Part shown: in pieces, positions 12,701 through 25,925 of the stretch
Layout: each line of letters begins with the position of its first letter
How positions within the stretch are numbered: position 1 is the stretch's first letter
NCBI GenBank assembly: GCA_001599815.1
Contig: BCIA01000001.1
Location: 1,306,934 to 1,370,933 of the forward strand
DNA length: 64,000 nucleotides
Origin: Furcasterigmium furcatum
Taxonomy: Eukaryota; Ascomycota; Sordariomycetes; Glomerellales; Plectosphaerellaceae
Reading direction: 5' to 3'
Translations under genes and position numbers: made by a program
Notes under the pieces: generated by a model
The model's database searches: none
The model's input: the letters and a program-made list of their open reading frames with translations, nothing else
What the model was told of the DNA's origin: nothing

Positions 12701-13875
12701 GCGCGCCGGCGGGCAGGCGGCCTGGAAACCTTTCGTGTGAACATCTGTTGTTGATCTGTTACTCCGAGTCAGTTACAATCTAAGTTCGTATGCCACATCG
12801 GGTATCCATCCATCGTAGGGCTTCATCCTGGGTCACCCCTGACCTGACAGCACACAGGCGACATCCCCCAGGGAAGCCCACCTATGGAGACCCCTGCCTG
12901 CTCGCTTGATGACGGAACACGTCCGATCCGGTATTAAACACTGGAAGTACTTCCGTACGGTGCGGCGCGCGAAAGAGGGCAAACCTAGACAACAAGTACA
13001 GTATGTCAGAGGTTAGAGAGGTTAGGGAGACAAAGAGAGTAGCGGGTAGCGACTTCGGAGACGAACCAAGACCTCAAAGCAGGGTCCATCCCCTCCCTCC
13101 CTGGGCCCTTCTGTGGCTCCCTTGGCCCTTGCTTGAGATGCTCGCCACGATAGCCAGGTCCATGACACTGGGATCCCACCCCTGACGCAACGTCACCTCG
13201 ACCACTGACAGACCCAAGCGGACGCCGTTCCGCCCCTCAAGTGCTTCTCGTCTGCTCTGCCTTTGTAGGGCCATTTGGACGGGATCGACCCGCTCCAGAT
13301 GCCTGTCATTGACCCGCCGGTCGCGTACAGAAGCCGCAAACATCATAGTCGGCACGCATGTGGCATGGATGAGACGCAGCAAGCACCTGCGGCTTCCGTA
13401 CATACTCACATACCTGCGCCGCAGAGACACATGGCCGGCAGCTCGATTCGGTGTAATGTGGACGGGGCAAGACGCGGTCATCGACATGGCTTCAACGTCA
13501 TTTCAATGCTGATCAGCGTGAGCTATTCTTATGTTGTAGTCCTGTTTCGCCCTCCTCTCGAGCCCATGCGCCTTACCCCATGGGCCATGACGGCCGTAGA
13601 TGGATCCCCTCTCTCTGATCCTTCTGTCGTTGGCGCGGCATAATGTGTGTGTGTGTGTGGTCGTCTCTCAGGCAAACCCGTGCAGCGCCTGCTCCGCGCG
13701 CTGCTAACATAAGTGTGGAAGAAGAAGGAAATGTTTCTCCAAAAGGTAGAGGTATCATGACCGAAGAAGTAGCCCCCAAAAAGAAGAGGATGAAAAGACA
13801 GGTATGAAAATGTCTTGCCATGATGCAAGAGGTCTGCGTGCCGCCTCCGAGGAAAAAGAATAATCCCAAAACGCC
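9733..13875. other. 4.1-kb gene-free interval
   Basis: I see no supportable gene. The interval holds the promoter of the GH47 gene (right of 9732) and the 3' side of the Myb-like regulator. Overlapping frames near 11290-11950 on both strands come from GC-rich low-complexity sequence: a GA-rich tract at ~11523-11570 and a C-rich run at ~11688-11730. A short TG microsatellite lies at ~13643-13659. Confidence 0.6.
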
Positions 13876-15993
13876 TCAGGCCCCCCTGCCACGTCCGTTT
13901 GACTTCTTGTGTGTAGTCCCGTTGCCGCCGGTGCGGATAATATCATCACACGCTTGTTTCGCAACTCGCGAGCTCTGCTGCTGCTGCTGCTCAGGCACCG
14001 ATCCCTTCTCGTCATGCTGTGCCCCACCGTCGTTCCCAGCTGCGCTCAAAGCATCGCTACCATTGCCTGCAGCGCCATCTGCTGATTCTAGGTCGTATTC
14101 TCTTTCGTCGATCTCGTTCAAGACTTGCTCCTGGATATGTGGCGAGAGCTCTGTCATATGTGTCGAGCCCCGGATCATCGCCATCGGCGCCATCGGCTGC
14201 TGCGCATAGTGATGATGGTGATGGGTCAGGTAGGCTTGCTGCTGCGGAGCAAAGGACGTGTCTGGCCCCCGATCATTGCCCTCGTCTTTGGGCGCTACCG
14301 CATTGCGTTGCCTCTCGTTCAGCTTTCTCCGTCGTCGGGTGCTCATTCTGGCGTCTCCCTTCCACGGCTCCATGAATACGTCTGACAGCCCGAGCTCCAC
14401 CATGCGCATCTCGACGTTGCCGACGTTGAAGTCGGCCTGAGGGTTGCCCCCAAGCTCCTTGTACTTGATGTGGACTTGTCGATAGTACTGGCGCTCTACC
14501 TGCCTGGCTGCTTCGATGAGGATTTGATCCTTTGGCGCAAGAAGACGCGGAGTCAGCAGGTTGATCCGAGAGACAAGAAATATCGAGGCATGGATGACCA
14601 GGGCTGTGCACTTACATCTTTCTCTCCCCACTGAACGTACTTGGACTTTGCCCGGGATATCCTCATCTGGAGGGCTGCGCGGTCAAACTGCGTCCCGAAG
14701 CGCTCATTGTATTCTCTCGTGATGGGATCCCACATCCCCTTTCCCTTGTTGTTGTCGTATTTGCGCCTTAGGTCAAAGAGAAATCGATCTGCCTCGGGCA
14801 TGCCTTCTTTGAACTGCAACGGCTCATTTGGGGTGCTGGAGTCCTTTGAAGGAGCCGGCTGCACTGGTGTCGTGGCCGAGGAAGTCGAGGGCTTCACTTT
14901 GCTGTTGATGCTATCGCGGCCCGACGCCATGCCGGCATGCCGGGTGGCGCTGCCACGGACCCTTGGCTTTCTGAAAAGTCGATTGGCCTCTTGCTGCTGA
15001 TTCGAGCTCCTCCGATATTTGATGGCGACTGGAGGGTCGTATGACGTGGGAAACTCGCCCATCATGTCACCGTCATCGGGGATGGGGCTTCTGGCTGCGA
15101 TCGGCTGTAAATCCTGTGGGTTGGAAGCGTCAATTATGCCGGAGTCGTCGGCATGCATGATATGTTGGGGGATCTGCTGGTGGTGATGTTGTTGCTGGTG
15201 GTGGTGCTGATGCTGGTGCTGCTGGTGTTGCATCTCCATGCTGGACATTTCGTGGTGCTCCTGCTTGACCACAAGAGCGCTGGGCGCCAGTGTCTGGTGA
15301 ACATGGCCCATGTGGTGCTGCATGCCCTCGACATAATATGCGTGGTGGTGCATGTGCTCTTCTGGCGCCGTCACGGCCTCTGGCTGTGTTGTTGAGACTC
15401 CAAAGGAGCCCCAGTAAGGTTCCGGAGGGTCTGGGATCTCCTCCTTGAGGTGTTGTTCTGCGGAAGCGTCCGACAGCGCGCTCAGGTGAAAATGTGCCTG
15501 TGAAGGCATTGACTGTATTGCTAACGGCGACGCAGACTGACTGGTCGCCGCAGCCATCTCGAAGTCGTTGGACCAATACATCTTGGATGTGGGTGGAGGG
15601 GTCAGCGACTGATGGTGGTTGGGCGAAATGGTGGACGGATAACGGCGCACAGGGTGCGATCTCTGTCGCAACGGCGGCGAACCAGCGCCGGAAGAAATGG
15701 GCGTCAAAATGCTGGAGTCGCAATGCTGTGATCGGCCAAAGGAAGAAGTCTGTAAAGCATGAGCCACCGGCCGCCTCACGCTCAAGTGAGGAGCGATAAT
15801 GCGTGAAGGGAGAGCATGGACGACGCGAACGTACACTACCAAAAGAGGTTGTTGCAAGGTCAGAGTATGTGGACAACTTGTTGGGCGGATGGTCGGCTGA
15901 AGAAGAAGGGGTGCTAGCAGGAAGCTCCCCCGGTAGTGTGCCCGGCCTGACATGGGTAGAAGAGGCAAGGTACTGCTGGTCCGTCATTGCCAT
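13876..15993 (-). CDS. Myb/SANT-like, His/Gln-rich transcription regulator
   Basis: Probable nuclear DNA-binding regulator, 648 residues. Exons are 15993-15835, 15749-14616 and 14529-13876, with introns of 85 and 86 bp, both in phase 0. Intron 1 has GTACGT..TTACAG ends; intron 2 has GTAAGT..CAAAG. The conserved block is at residues ~355-490. It contains FLFDLRRKYDNNKGKGMWDP, then RAALQMRISRAKSKYVQWGE joined across intron 2 to DDQILIEAARQVERQYYRQV: helices and Trp spacing like tandem Myb/SANT modules. Flanks are disordered, with long His/Gln runs and a C-terminal Gln tract. The nuclear role is inferred, and I could not assign a characterised orthologue. MYWSNDFEMAAA (exon 2) is an alternative start, but the upstream exon joins in frame. 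Confidence 0.85.
15155..15235 (-). repeat. CAG/CAC-type codon repeat encoding a His/Gln tract
   Basis: About 80 bases of imperfect CAC/CAG/CAA trinucleotides within exon 2 of the Myb-like regulator encode a run of nearly pure His and Gln. Such tracts change length readily by slippage and are common in fungal regulators. Confidence 0.8.
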
Positions 15994-18900
15994 GGGTGGG
16001 ACGGTGGTAAGTAGTTATGCGGAAGGAGATCTCTCTCAGTCGAACTAGCACCGGGGACGAGTGGAGGATTTCGGGGGCAGGTCGCCTTCTGAGTGGAGCT
16101 GCTCGAAGGGGGGCGCTGTCTGTCTCGGTGGCTTGTGGGTGGTTCGACAGCAGAGGGAGAGCTGGGGCACCAGGTAGTAGATATAACAATCCCGGAGAAA
16201 TGCTGTCTTCGAAACGACGTCCTCGATGACGGTTGACACAGCCTGCTCGTGGCCGCGATTTGGGTCTCGTACAAGTAAAAAGGGAGACGCTGGAGTGAGC
16301 CTCGCGAGATGGAGACGGCCGGCCGCGGCCCTAATAAAGATGGAGAATGAATTCATACTTGCAGGGGCCCTGCGCACTGGCGACGATGGCCTAGGAGGAG
16401 ATGTCCCAATCCGAAGGCTTGCCGCAGAGAGAGGCCGCTGGCCGGCACGGTACAGATTGTACCAGACCACGCCCCTCGCAGACGATAGCCGCCGAGGGCG
16501 TTTTTCCCGCAGCAGGGCCGGGGGTGCTTTTGGACTGAAGTGGATGGCACGGCTCTTTAGACTGCAGACCCGCGGGTGGAGGTAGTGAGCTCGGCCGCAG
16601 TGCCAATCCCCAGTGTCGTCCACACCACACCCCGGCCGGCCTGCCTGCCCCTTGTGCCCGTCGTCGTTCATGGCCCAGTCGAAAGCGAGCTGGGCTCAGT
16701 GAGATCTTCGTCGAGAAGTCGTTGATCAAGATGAGCATTCAGGCCTCCCGGAGTGACGTGTGAACGTTGACGGTGCCGACTGAGGCCTGCAGTTGTGGTG
16801 AATCAGATGACCAAAGAATGCCGGGCACCAGACAGGGGTGGTGTGTTTCCGGATCCTGGAACCTATTTGGCACAATCGCGCGCGCATGGTGATTCCCAGA
16901 GTCTGGATGCCAGCCAGTGTGGCATGCATGCGTGCTGAGGAACGGCCACCACTCTGATCGCCCCCCGCAGGTTTGCGCTCGTCTCCACGGAGCTGCCACG
17001 CTGGAGTCCGTGTCCGGCAGACGGCCGGCCCTATTTCAAGTTGTCCTGACCTGGAGTTGAGAAAGCATTGCCAATGCAATCGACGACGGCAGAAGAATCG
17101 TCGGGTCACAGAGCGAAGACAATGAAGGGCCATGTTAGTCAGAGCCACTGAGGTAGGCGGCGCAGACAGATCGTGGCCCGGGTGTCTGCCGGCCTTGGGG
17201 TCCGCTCGAGGCCAAGAGCCGGATGGGAAAGACGAAGGGCAAGATCCTGACTCGTCGGTGGAACGATCAAACTAGGGGTCGAGCGGCCGCAGAAGCATCT
17301 CGGCATGAAGTGTGATGCAGCGATGGTCAAAATGTATAAAGTAACATCTGGCCGCTGGTCATAGTGCTTGACTGACTGTTGAGTACCCGGATTAATTAGC
17401 AAACTAGGCAGCAAGATTATTGACTGCTTCCGCTCCTCGCCTCGCATTGCCGGGAAGCCACTCAACCAGGCCACACCTTGCAGACCGGGGGCCTTTGCCA
17501 AGGGCTTCCAAGACAGTCGCAGTGCCAGGCGTGGTACTTGAAGTGGTGGAGCGGAGCCTGTGCAGGACAACCTCGGCAGGGCCCTGCTGCGCCTTTCGCG
17601 GGCAGAGCATTCACCGATGCAATCTAGTGCGGGAAACGATGCGTCGCCAAAGGACTACGACGTCCTTACTCGTCCGCATGCATCGTACGTTCATGACAGG
17701 GCAATGTTTCCATTGCTCTGGGGCAGTCGGAGCCGGTCGAGGTCGAGTCTGGACATGAGAGGCAACCCCAAGCTTCGAGCTCGCGACGGCAGAAAATGAC
17801 GGACGTGACGTGAGCCAGACTTGTCTTCGGAGAACGATGCCGATCGAATACCACGATCCTCCCGCTTCGGATGGCGTGAGGATCAACAGACGGTGCGCGG
17901 GTAAGGGTGTCGAGCACATGACAGATCTGAAGAGGCGTCAGGGCCTGCCCCATCCACCAGCGGACGATGGCGGGAACTGGGCGAATGAGACGGCAGACAC
18001 GAGGACTCGAACGATGCCCGGTTGCAGGACGGCAGAGCATGGAGTGGGGGACAAAACGACGATGCATGATGAAAGAGGATGGTAGTGGTGTCTAGCAGGG
18101 AAAGTCTCAGCAAATTCCATTCCTCGTACTACTGGTAGCAGGCCTCAGAAGAGAGAAGGCACAGAGACGGGAAGGAGTGATGGGAAAGCGTTCGGTCACA
18201 GAAAGACCCCATAGACCCCACCCACCCCAATGCGCGGCGTCAGACTGGACCAGTAGGAAGTCTTGAAGTATGCACTAGTATCCATCCAAAACCTGGGGTA
18301 CCGAACTGTCGGGACCGTTAGCGGCCGCTAGCGCGAGCTAGCAGGGGATAAAGGGTTCAGCTTGGCTCGGATTGCACCCCCTTCAGGACGTTCGGATGGG
18401 GCCAAAATCTGCCTGGCGGCCAATAGGCGACCCGGACGCCTCACACTAGTCTCTTCCAGTCGACGCTCCTTGCCTTCACAAACGCGACTCGACCTGGAAT
18501 GAGACAAATCTTTCTACACTAATAACGAGGTTGTCCTGACAGACACGCTGTCATTGGTTTCCAAAACGAAGAGACGGCATGCGCGATGCATCTCCTCAAT
18601 ACTTATCACATCGGCTGATGTCGTCCTCGATGACGCGGCGGGTTGCGAGCGATCATGGCGACAGCCAACTGGCACATGGCGCCTCCGCTGCCAGTCTCGT
18701 CACACTCGAAGCGCTTGCACCACGAGATCGTCGTCTTTCAACAACCAACGGGCGCGGCTGTTGATCTTCAAACTAACCTCCCACCTCGGATGGACCAGAC
18801 GCTGTTTAGAAGAACTCAAAATGTGTTGAGCTCCTCATGAGCACGGCGCCAAACCAGGGATCTTCGCCCTGGCATCACCGACTTCGTGACCAGCCGGTGC

Positions 18901-21900
18901 CTCTTCACCCAAGCGACTCGCCCCAAACTCGGCCGGACATCATGTCACGGCCCAGAATACATCGACATGCACAGAGGAAGAGGCTATGGCTCTCTGGGCC
19001 GCATATTGTGAAACCCTCGCCCCCATGGACTTCGAGTAGTCCCAGAACTCTCACCAGGGATACACCGCCTCAGGTCTTCACTGAATGCCGGCATTGCTCG
19101 AGTCTGCGGCCGCAGTTCCAGGCTGAACGGTCACCTTTAGGGGCCACGCTATTCACGACGTCGAGGCTGGCGCGATTCTGATGAGACGCTCGCACTGACG
19201 ACAGACAAATCCCCCCCGCCCTCTGCGGGCTGCCAGGATGCGACCGCCAGCCAGCATCGACGAATACTTACAGACCTCCCTACATCATGGCAGTCACACC
19301 GTACACGTTGTGATAAAGTACCGGCAGCTGAGAAGGGGCACTGCTCTGGAAGATTGCTCTCTAAGCGCCCGGGTCGCATATCAGCCGCCTCTGTTGGTGG
19401 CCATGTTGCCTCCGCCTCCTTCCAACGCTCCTGTCACTGGCTGTCAAACGCGGTCTCCTGCCATCACACTGCCCTGCCTGCAGTCGTATCACAATGTCAC
19501 CCCGCTCGGGCTGTGAATCATTTGTTCCGCTTCCTATCCTGTTGGACGAAATCATCCAGGGTTGTCGGCGGTACCAGTTCCTCGGATTCGACCAAGACAA
19601 GAAGCTCGCGCCACGGGGACCGCAGAGCCCGGCTCCTGGCTGACCAGGGGGCCATGAAGCCATTTTGGCCGTCATCGCTCTCCGGTGGGCCGTTCTCCAG
19701 CATGGTTCTGTTCTTTGACTGGGGGCAATAGTTTATCCTGATCTCAGGCCGCTTTGGCCCATTCAGACCGTCTAGTCACATCTGGCCACTGGAAACACCG
19801 AGGGCTTGAGGACGGCGCATGCGGAGCCCGGGGTGTCTTCGGTCCTCACTCGTCTCATTCCCGGATTCCGCTGGCCTCCCCCTCCCCTGGGGGCATCTCA
19901 ACGCAAGCAGATGCGCCTTCGCCCTGCCGACCCTTGTCACACCCTTCCAGCGAACACTCACTCGATCTGGACAAGGAGAAGACATCGGAGCAATCAGGTG
20001 CCTCACGTCTCTGCTCCGGGGATCGGTGAGCTAGGCTGGCACGCACATGGATGAATGTGCTCGTGTCAGGGGGTGGAGCAGGACAAAGACACCCTCCCCC
20101 CCTTTTTGCGCAACAATGCTCTTGGCCGGACACTCGCCCCTGTTCCCTCGTTGAACCCCTGGCAGCTTCTCGAATCACCTCCTCCAGACCGAAGGCCGGA
20201 CTCAGTATATTTTTTGTCCCACGCGGCTCATCGGCTTCCGACTCCCCTCCCCATGGTCAACCACGTCCGACGACCAGTCGGCCGCTTGGCCATTCCCGCT
20301 GGGGTCGACCTCGGTCTGCCTGTCTAAGCCCTCCTTGCAGAGAGAGGCTTTGCACTTTGCAAGACGAGTGGAACGCTTCTCGCGGCTGCGAGGAGCGACG
20401 GCGCCGATAGGTGTCGACCGAACACTCCACCACTGACCCTCAGTGTCTCGCCCGCCCATTCACAACCCCTCCCGCAGATCATGACTGGGACGAGCGTGGA
20501 CGCCAATGGACGAAGCTGGCCACAAATAGCGTCATGCAGTAGGGAGGGGAGCAATCTCTCCCATGGGAGTGCGACGTCGAGACGTGGTGGTGGTGTGAAA
20601 ACGATCGTTCAGACGTCGTTCCCGGGACAAAAACAGGTTTAAGAGGGTACCCGGGCTCGCCCCCCTCCAGGCCCATCTCAGTAGCAGACGCTCTGCCTTC
20701 TCAATAAGAGCATTGCGGTGCCCGAAATCAGAATGTGTCCGCAGGGAGTTCCGCAGACCAGATGACGGGCGCCCTCTGCTCCTCCTGCTGGCTGTGCCTG
20801 GATATCTTCGATTCTTCAAGTTGGCAGCCACCATGTCGGCACTTGACCTGGTCATCTCGCGCCGTGAGATCGATCACTCCCGCGCTTGTTGGTGATTTTC
20901 TCCTCGTGGCGGGTTAGCGAGCGGGATGTGCCACCAACGAGCTTGAACACTCCCGCCTCCCTTGTCTCGGAAGCTACTGGACTGGACTGACACAGAACCG
21001 TTAGCGGCACAGCCGTCAATAGAGGGGATGCTGCTTGGGGAATCCGCCTCGAGATACTGGGAGCTGTAGACCCCCTATTCATCGCAGCGGCGATCGGGGT
21101 CGCTGAGAACTGCCTGAGTGCTCAGGCGAGGGGAGCGCACATCGCGAGGCCCAAAGGCGTCGCCCTCCGATGCTGCGACCAGCAAATGCAGTCACGGGCG
21201 GCGAAGTTGGAATATGCCTCGTGGATGATTCTTTGACGAGTGCGAGCCAGTCTTTAAACGCTGACGGTATCCAAGCCGCACCCGTTTCGCGGCCACAACA
21301 GAGGCCTAAAAGGCGACCTGGTCGGGCCCATGGCAACGCTGCCACCGACGAAGCTCACTATGACGAAAGAATAGTATGTACGTAGAGACAAAATGCCTTG
21401 CCCCAGGTGAACCTCACGAGGAGAACTCTCTCCGCCTTCCACACCTGGGGCTCTGGCATCGACGGCCATCTCTAAGCCTTGGCCGCCCGCCCGCGCTGGA
21501 CCCCCCTGAATCGTGACAACCGTTTGCGCAAGGTCTTCGACGCCAGCGTCCTCAGCTTCATGCCACAATGAGATCATATGTCGATAGGATGTCGAATTGT
21601 AGCGACCGTCTCGCAATACACTTCAACTTGTTCGATCCGGCGGGCTTGGCAAGCCATGTTGGCAGTTGGTGTTGGGGTTGACGGAGTTGGTCCTCGAGCC
21701 AACAGTCAAGGGCACCACCAACTGCCCGCCCTCCCCATCCTCCCTGGTTCTTCAGCACGTCTCTTCTCCATCTGACTCGAACGAAAGCATTGTTCTTCCT
21801 TTTCCATTTCTGCTTGGGCTTCCTCAGGCCTGATAACGACCCCAGCCGCGAGAGGCCTCGTGCCGTGATGCATGTGAAAATCCCGATCGACTGACTCCCC

Positions 21901-23430
21901 AGTCGGCCCCCGTGTGGCGATCCATCGTCGAAGGCCGTGATTCCGAGTCCTTGAGACTGCGCTGTTTTTTGGATCCCAGCCGTTCCAGACGAGATCCTGT
22001 CTCTTCCAACATTCCTCGACGAGAAGACGATCCCGACCCCTGATCTCGCCACATCGACGCCTTCATACTTGATAAAGAGAAAAAGGCGACAGCGACCGAG
22101 TCTACGCGCTTCGTACCATCAAGACTTCCATCATCTGGCCAGACTTCGGCCTCCATAAACACAAGATCAGAAAGAAAGCGAGAAGGGTCATCGGCTTCTG
22201 GAGGAGTTGACGGCCTTCCAGCAGTCCTCCCCAGTCGATGCAGCACGCAGAGACCGCCGGCAAGAAAATGGTGAAACAGTGTCTGCGAGGCCATTTGCTT
22301 CTGCGACGTGTGTCCCTCTGCCAGCGTGGCCAGCGTGGCCTCTCTCCCCCCTTCTCTCTCTTTCAATCAGTTGGTGGCTCGCTTCCCCGACCCTCGACCA
22401 CGAATTGGTTCCCGAACACAGGACGGAGACATATCGAAGCTGGGAAGTGAAGTTCGTTCCCTGCCAAGACGCAGACCCAAGCAGCTGTCTTCCTCCGGGC
22501 TTCATGAAGCTGGGTCCCTATCTCTCCTGTCGCCCCTCGAACTGACAGATAGATATCCGATGGCGATGCCCTTCCACGGCTTGAACCGGTGCGGCAGATC
22601 GTGCCCAAGCCCCTCGACTTCCACCGCCCCCTGACAGCGCAACAAGTAATAATCATCATCACAAGCCGAATACTGAAAAGACCATCTGCCTCGGCAGGAT
22701 TGCTACAAACGGGCTATTTACCCAACCAAGAACCGATACCCGGGACGCCGTATGCCCGCAACCCATGCCGTTGATCAACTAGCGAAAACGCAAAGCCCCT
22801 TTTTGCCTCCCGAAAGACCAGCAACACGCTGGAATAGAAAATAATACGGAATAGCGAGAAGAAGAACTTTAAAAACAAAGTGCAGAAGCGCCGGCCGCCG
22901 AAGGTGCTCTTCCGCCAAGAACGAAATCGATAGAATGCCCTCCCATTTCCTCGTCGTCTCGTGGGCTTTTTCGTTTCGACATTACCATGCCACAACAGTC
23001 GTGATGCCCATTACCCGAAGCATCTGCTGTGCCCGACAAACTGAATTATCAAAATACAGATGAAAACATTACGAAGAAGAAGAAGGGGGAGAAGAAGAGC
23101 GGGATTTCGGACCAGGATGCCGTGATGGGGTCCTCGCTCGGGATTTTACACCAAAAGGATTTGGCGTTGCGACTGACCATTCGATGCCATGGCTGCTGTT
23201 CTCGGATTGGCCAGTTGGAATCATCTGTAGCCTGGAGAAAGAAGGCGGCGGATCTATGACTCCAGGCTCCTGAATTCTCTGATCAAGAGCTTCCTCAACC
23301 TGGGTTGGCAAGGTCGGGACAATAGAGCCGATAACCTGGCCTTTTCCCTCGAACAGAGAGCAGGATCCGCAAAGAAAGGATGCGGAATCCTAGAATGCTC
23401 TTTATTCTCATCCAACCGTCCCTCTTCCGC
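15994..23430. other. 7.4-kb gene-free interval
   Basis: This is the largest interval without a supportable gene. Many overlapping frames of 60-210 codons exist on both strands, as expected in GC-rich random sequence, and none shows a domain, signal peptide or splice continuity. The left end is the promoter side of the Myb-like regulator; the right end (about 22700-23430, more AT-rich) is probably the 3' region of the Leu3-like gene. Long non-coding flanks are common around developmental regulators in filamentous fungi. Unseen RNA genes cannot be excluded. Confidence 0.55.
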
Positions 23431-25925
23431 CTAGGCGCCCTCCAAGGGCTGGACGAAGGAGTAGTTGAAGTCCAGGAGGCCATCAAGCATCCAGTGCTGT
23501 GGATCGAAGAAGTCGTAGTTTGTGTCGCCGTAGTTCATGCCGCCAATCATGTTATTGCCGCTGCCGGTACTCGGCGGGGGGTTGCTGAGAGCAGCGGAGG
23601 CTCCTGGTGTGAGCCCACCATTCGTCGAGGTGAGTATGTTTCCTGACTGCATGCCTTGGGGGGTCGGCTGAATCAGTGTCGAGTCCATGTGGGTTGAGGA
23701 AGCCGATGACTCGTTCGCTGAGTCTGGATTAGTAGGATGTCTCAGGGCTACCGAGTCCGCGCCTGTACGTCAGTCATCATAGTCCACGAAGACCTAGATG
23801 CATGGCAAACGAGCACACTAAACTGGACGCAGGGCAGGGCAGGGAGGCGGGGGAATGATTAAGTGCACTTACCGTCAAGGGTGCCTCGGCCTTGTGCCTG
23901 GTACTCTTCTCTCCAGCGCCAGACCGTATCGAAAACGAGGCTCATGCTGTGGCGACATCGGATCTTGAGCTGAAGCGACTCGTCGATGATGGGGGCCGAC
24001 TCGTCATTTGGACTCAAGGTCTTCGCTGGTGCGCGGGAGCCGTTCCACATTTGGACCATGAGCTCGGCAAGTCGCGACTGCAGGTCGTTGTTGATGACAC
24101 TAGTGGCCCGGATGGCGTTGAGTGTCTTGTGGAACAGTTCCCTTGCGCGATTCGTGTCGACAAAGTGCGCGAAGAACGACTTGGAGAGCTTGAGCAAAGC
24201 AAAGCCCGCGGCGACCAGCATTTGCTGGATGTAATTTGTCGCGTATAACAAGATGTGGCCTGCCGTGTTCTGGCCAGGTGATGTCACCTTGTCGTCCTCC
24301 AAGATATGGTCGAGGAATGCCGTCGTCGCTCTCCACAAGCCCATCAGATCGTCCATATAGTTTGGCGTGGTGCTTGAATCAAAGAAGCCCACCAGCCGGA
24401 GGTGGAGGTTTGCCGCCCGCAGGTGAAGGTTGACGATTGGCCCGAGATGCTGTGACAGGATCGAGGCTTGGAGTTCGTTATAATCCCGCCGGTAGACCCG
24501 CATTAACATTGCTCGGAGATCATCCCCAGCAACGCCCCGGGAGTCGCTGGCGTTGCTGTACATCTCTTTGGAAATCTTGTCGCAGAAACGCTCAATCTGA
24601 AGCCTTGCCTCGAGCTCCGGGGACAACGTGAAAGGGCTCTCCTCGCCGCGACGCACGGCCAGGGTCCAGTCGTAGAGAGTGGACGCCGGCTGACCATACC
24701 CTGTGCCAATTGTTTGTGCGACAATATTACACACAGCCCAGGTCGAGACGCGGTCGTGTAGCTGCTCCTTATTGAGCTCGATCGAGACACGGGAGAAGTC
24801 CTGTGTATGGTTGGGCCGATGGAGGCCAATTCCAGTTGCCGTCTTCATCATGACACCACAGAGGATGTGTGTGGGATCCGATGTGGTAGTGCTCGTCGGC
24901 AGAGGCCACGTGCAGAGCAGGCACAGAGCCTTGACAACGTAGTAGCTGCTCGGGACGTCGCCAATAGTTTGCCACAGTAGTCGTGTCAACGGACCTGACA
25001 GTGTCGTCAACAGAGTTGGGTCACCGCTGTATCGCCTAGAGGCAATCGCAATGATGGCCCAGAAGAGCAACGGATGCTGTTGGTAGTACATGTCTGGGCT
25101 GTGCTGGGGGTTGAGGAACGGCAGGTAGGGATGGTAGTATGTGAAGAAGACGTTGAAGAGCTGTGAGACCGAGTCCTCTGTCAAGCGGACGTTCTCCAGC
25201 TCGTGGGTGTATCGAGGCATGTTGTAGGAACCGCCGCGCTTCAGGTGCAGCAAGGAGGAGACGGCCTCGTCCGATCCCATGAGCGAAGGATTGCGCGTGT
25301 GGGTGTATGCACTGTTAGCCATGGGCGACTGGAGGTCTTGGTCCTCCTCTTCGGGGGGGACGAAGCCCTGGGCTTGCGCGCGGTTGAGGCCGCGCCGCAG
25401 CCTCTCTATCTCCTTTTCCATTTCGGCATGCTTGCTCCGCTTGCCGACTCGTTTGAAGTTGGACTCGATCTTGCAGTCCAGCTTGAGGCGGTTGCACCGC
25501 GAGCAGCTCTGGAAGGGGTCTTGGATAACGTCGCAACGAAGCTGTGGGCGGGAGGGAGGAATCAGCAATTGATCAATTGGTCAATTGGGCCAGTGCCAGG
25601 CCGCGGGGACAACCGAGCGAGGGATGCAGCACTGCTCTCGTGGATTGCTGTGGTCGCATTCGCGGTCGCAGTTGTGCGTATGGTGACTCACCTTCTGCTG
25701 TCGACACTCGTTGCAGGCCCTCTTGACGCCGGGCTGGCGCTTCTTGGAGTCGAGGTCGAGGGTATCATCGTCCTGGCCGCCCGGGCTCCCCGGGCTGCTG
25801 TCGGCGACCATGCTGCCGCGCTTCCTCTTGTTGTGGCCGTTGGGGGCGTGGCGGGCGCTGAGCGGGCTCGTAGGACTCACGGGCGTGGCCCCGCTGGCGG
25901 CGGACAGGATGCCGGAGCCGTCCAT
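23431..25925 (-). CDS. Zn2Cys6 transcription factor, Leu3/LeuB-like
   Basis: Nuclear regulator whose DNA-binding region matches the Leu3/LeuB (and War1) group, which in fungi controls branched-chain amino-acid and related genes. Exons are 25925-25692, 25541-23873 and 23762-23431, giving 744 residues. Introns are 150 bp (GTGAGT..CACAG) and 110 bp (GTAAGT..TACAG). Intron 1 interrupts the zinc cluster after ACNECRQQK. The join restores C71-x2-C-x6-C-x9-C-x2-C-x6-C101, followed by FKRVGKRSKHAEMEKEIERL, a linker plus dimerising coiled coil. The middle homology region runs ~130-650 (YYHPYLPFLNP, LFWAIIAIASRRY). The C-terminus is Asn/Gly/Asp-rich with aromatic residues (DFFDPQHWMLDGLLDF), a likely activation segment. 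The target pathway is inferred from family only. Confidence 0.92.

Noticed and set aside
16045..16671. 208-codon minus-strand frame upstream of the Myb-like regulator
   Set aside because: It lies in the promoter side of that gene, overlaps several other frames and shows no protein-like pattern.
21620..21660. tRNA-like B-box sequences (GTTCGATCC), also near 27189
   Set aside because: No matching A box, acceptor stem or cloverleaf could be formed around them.
21558..22366. Overlapping minus-strand frames of 164 and 180 codons
   Set aside because: Two different frames compete over the same DNA and neither shows a domain or conserved motif.
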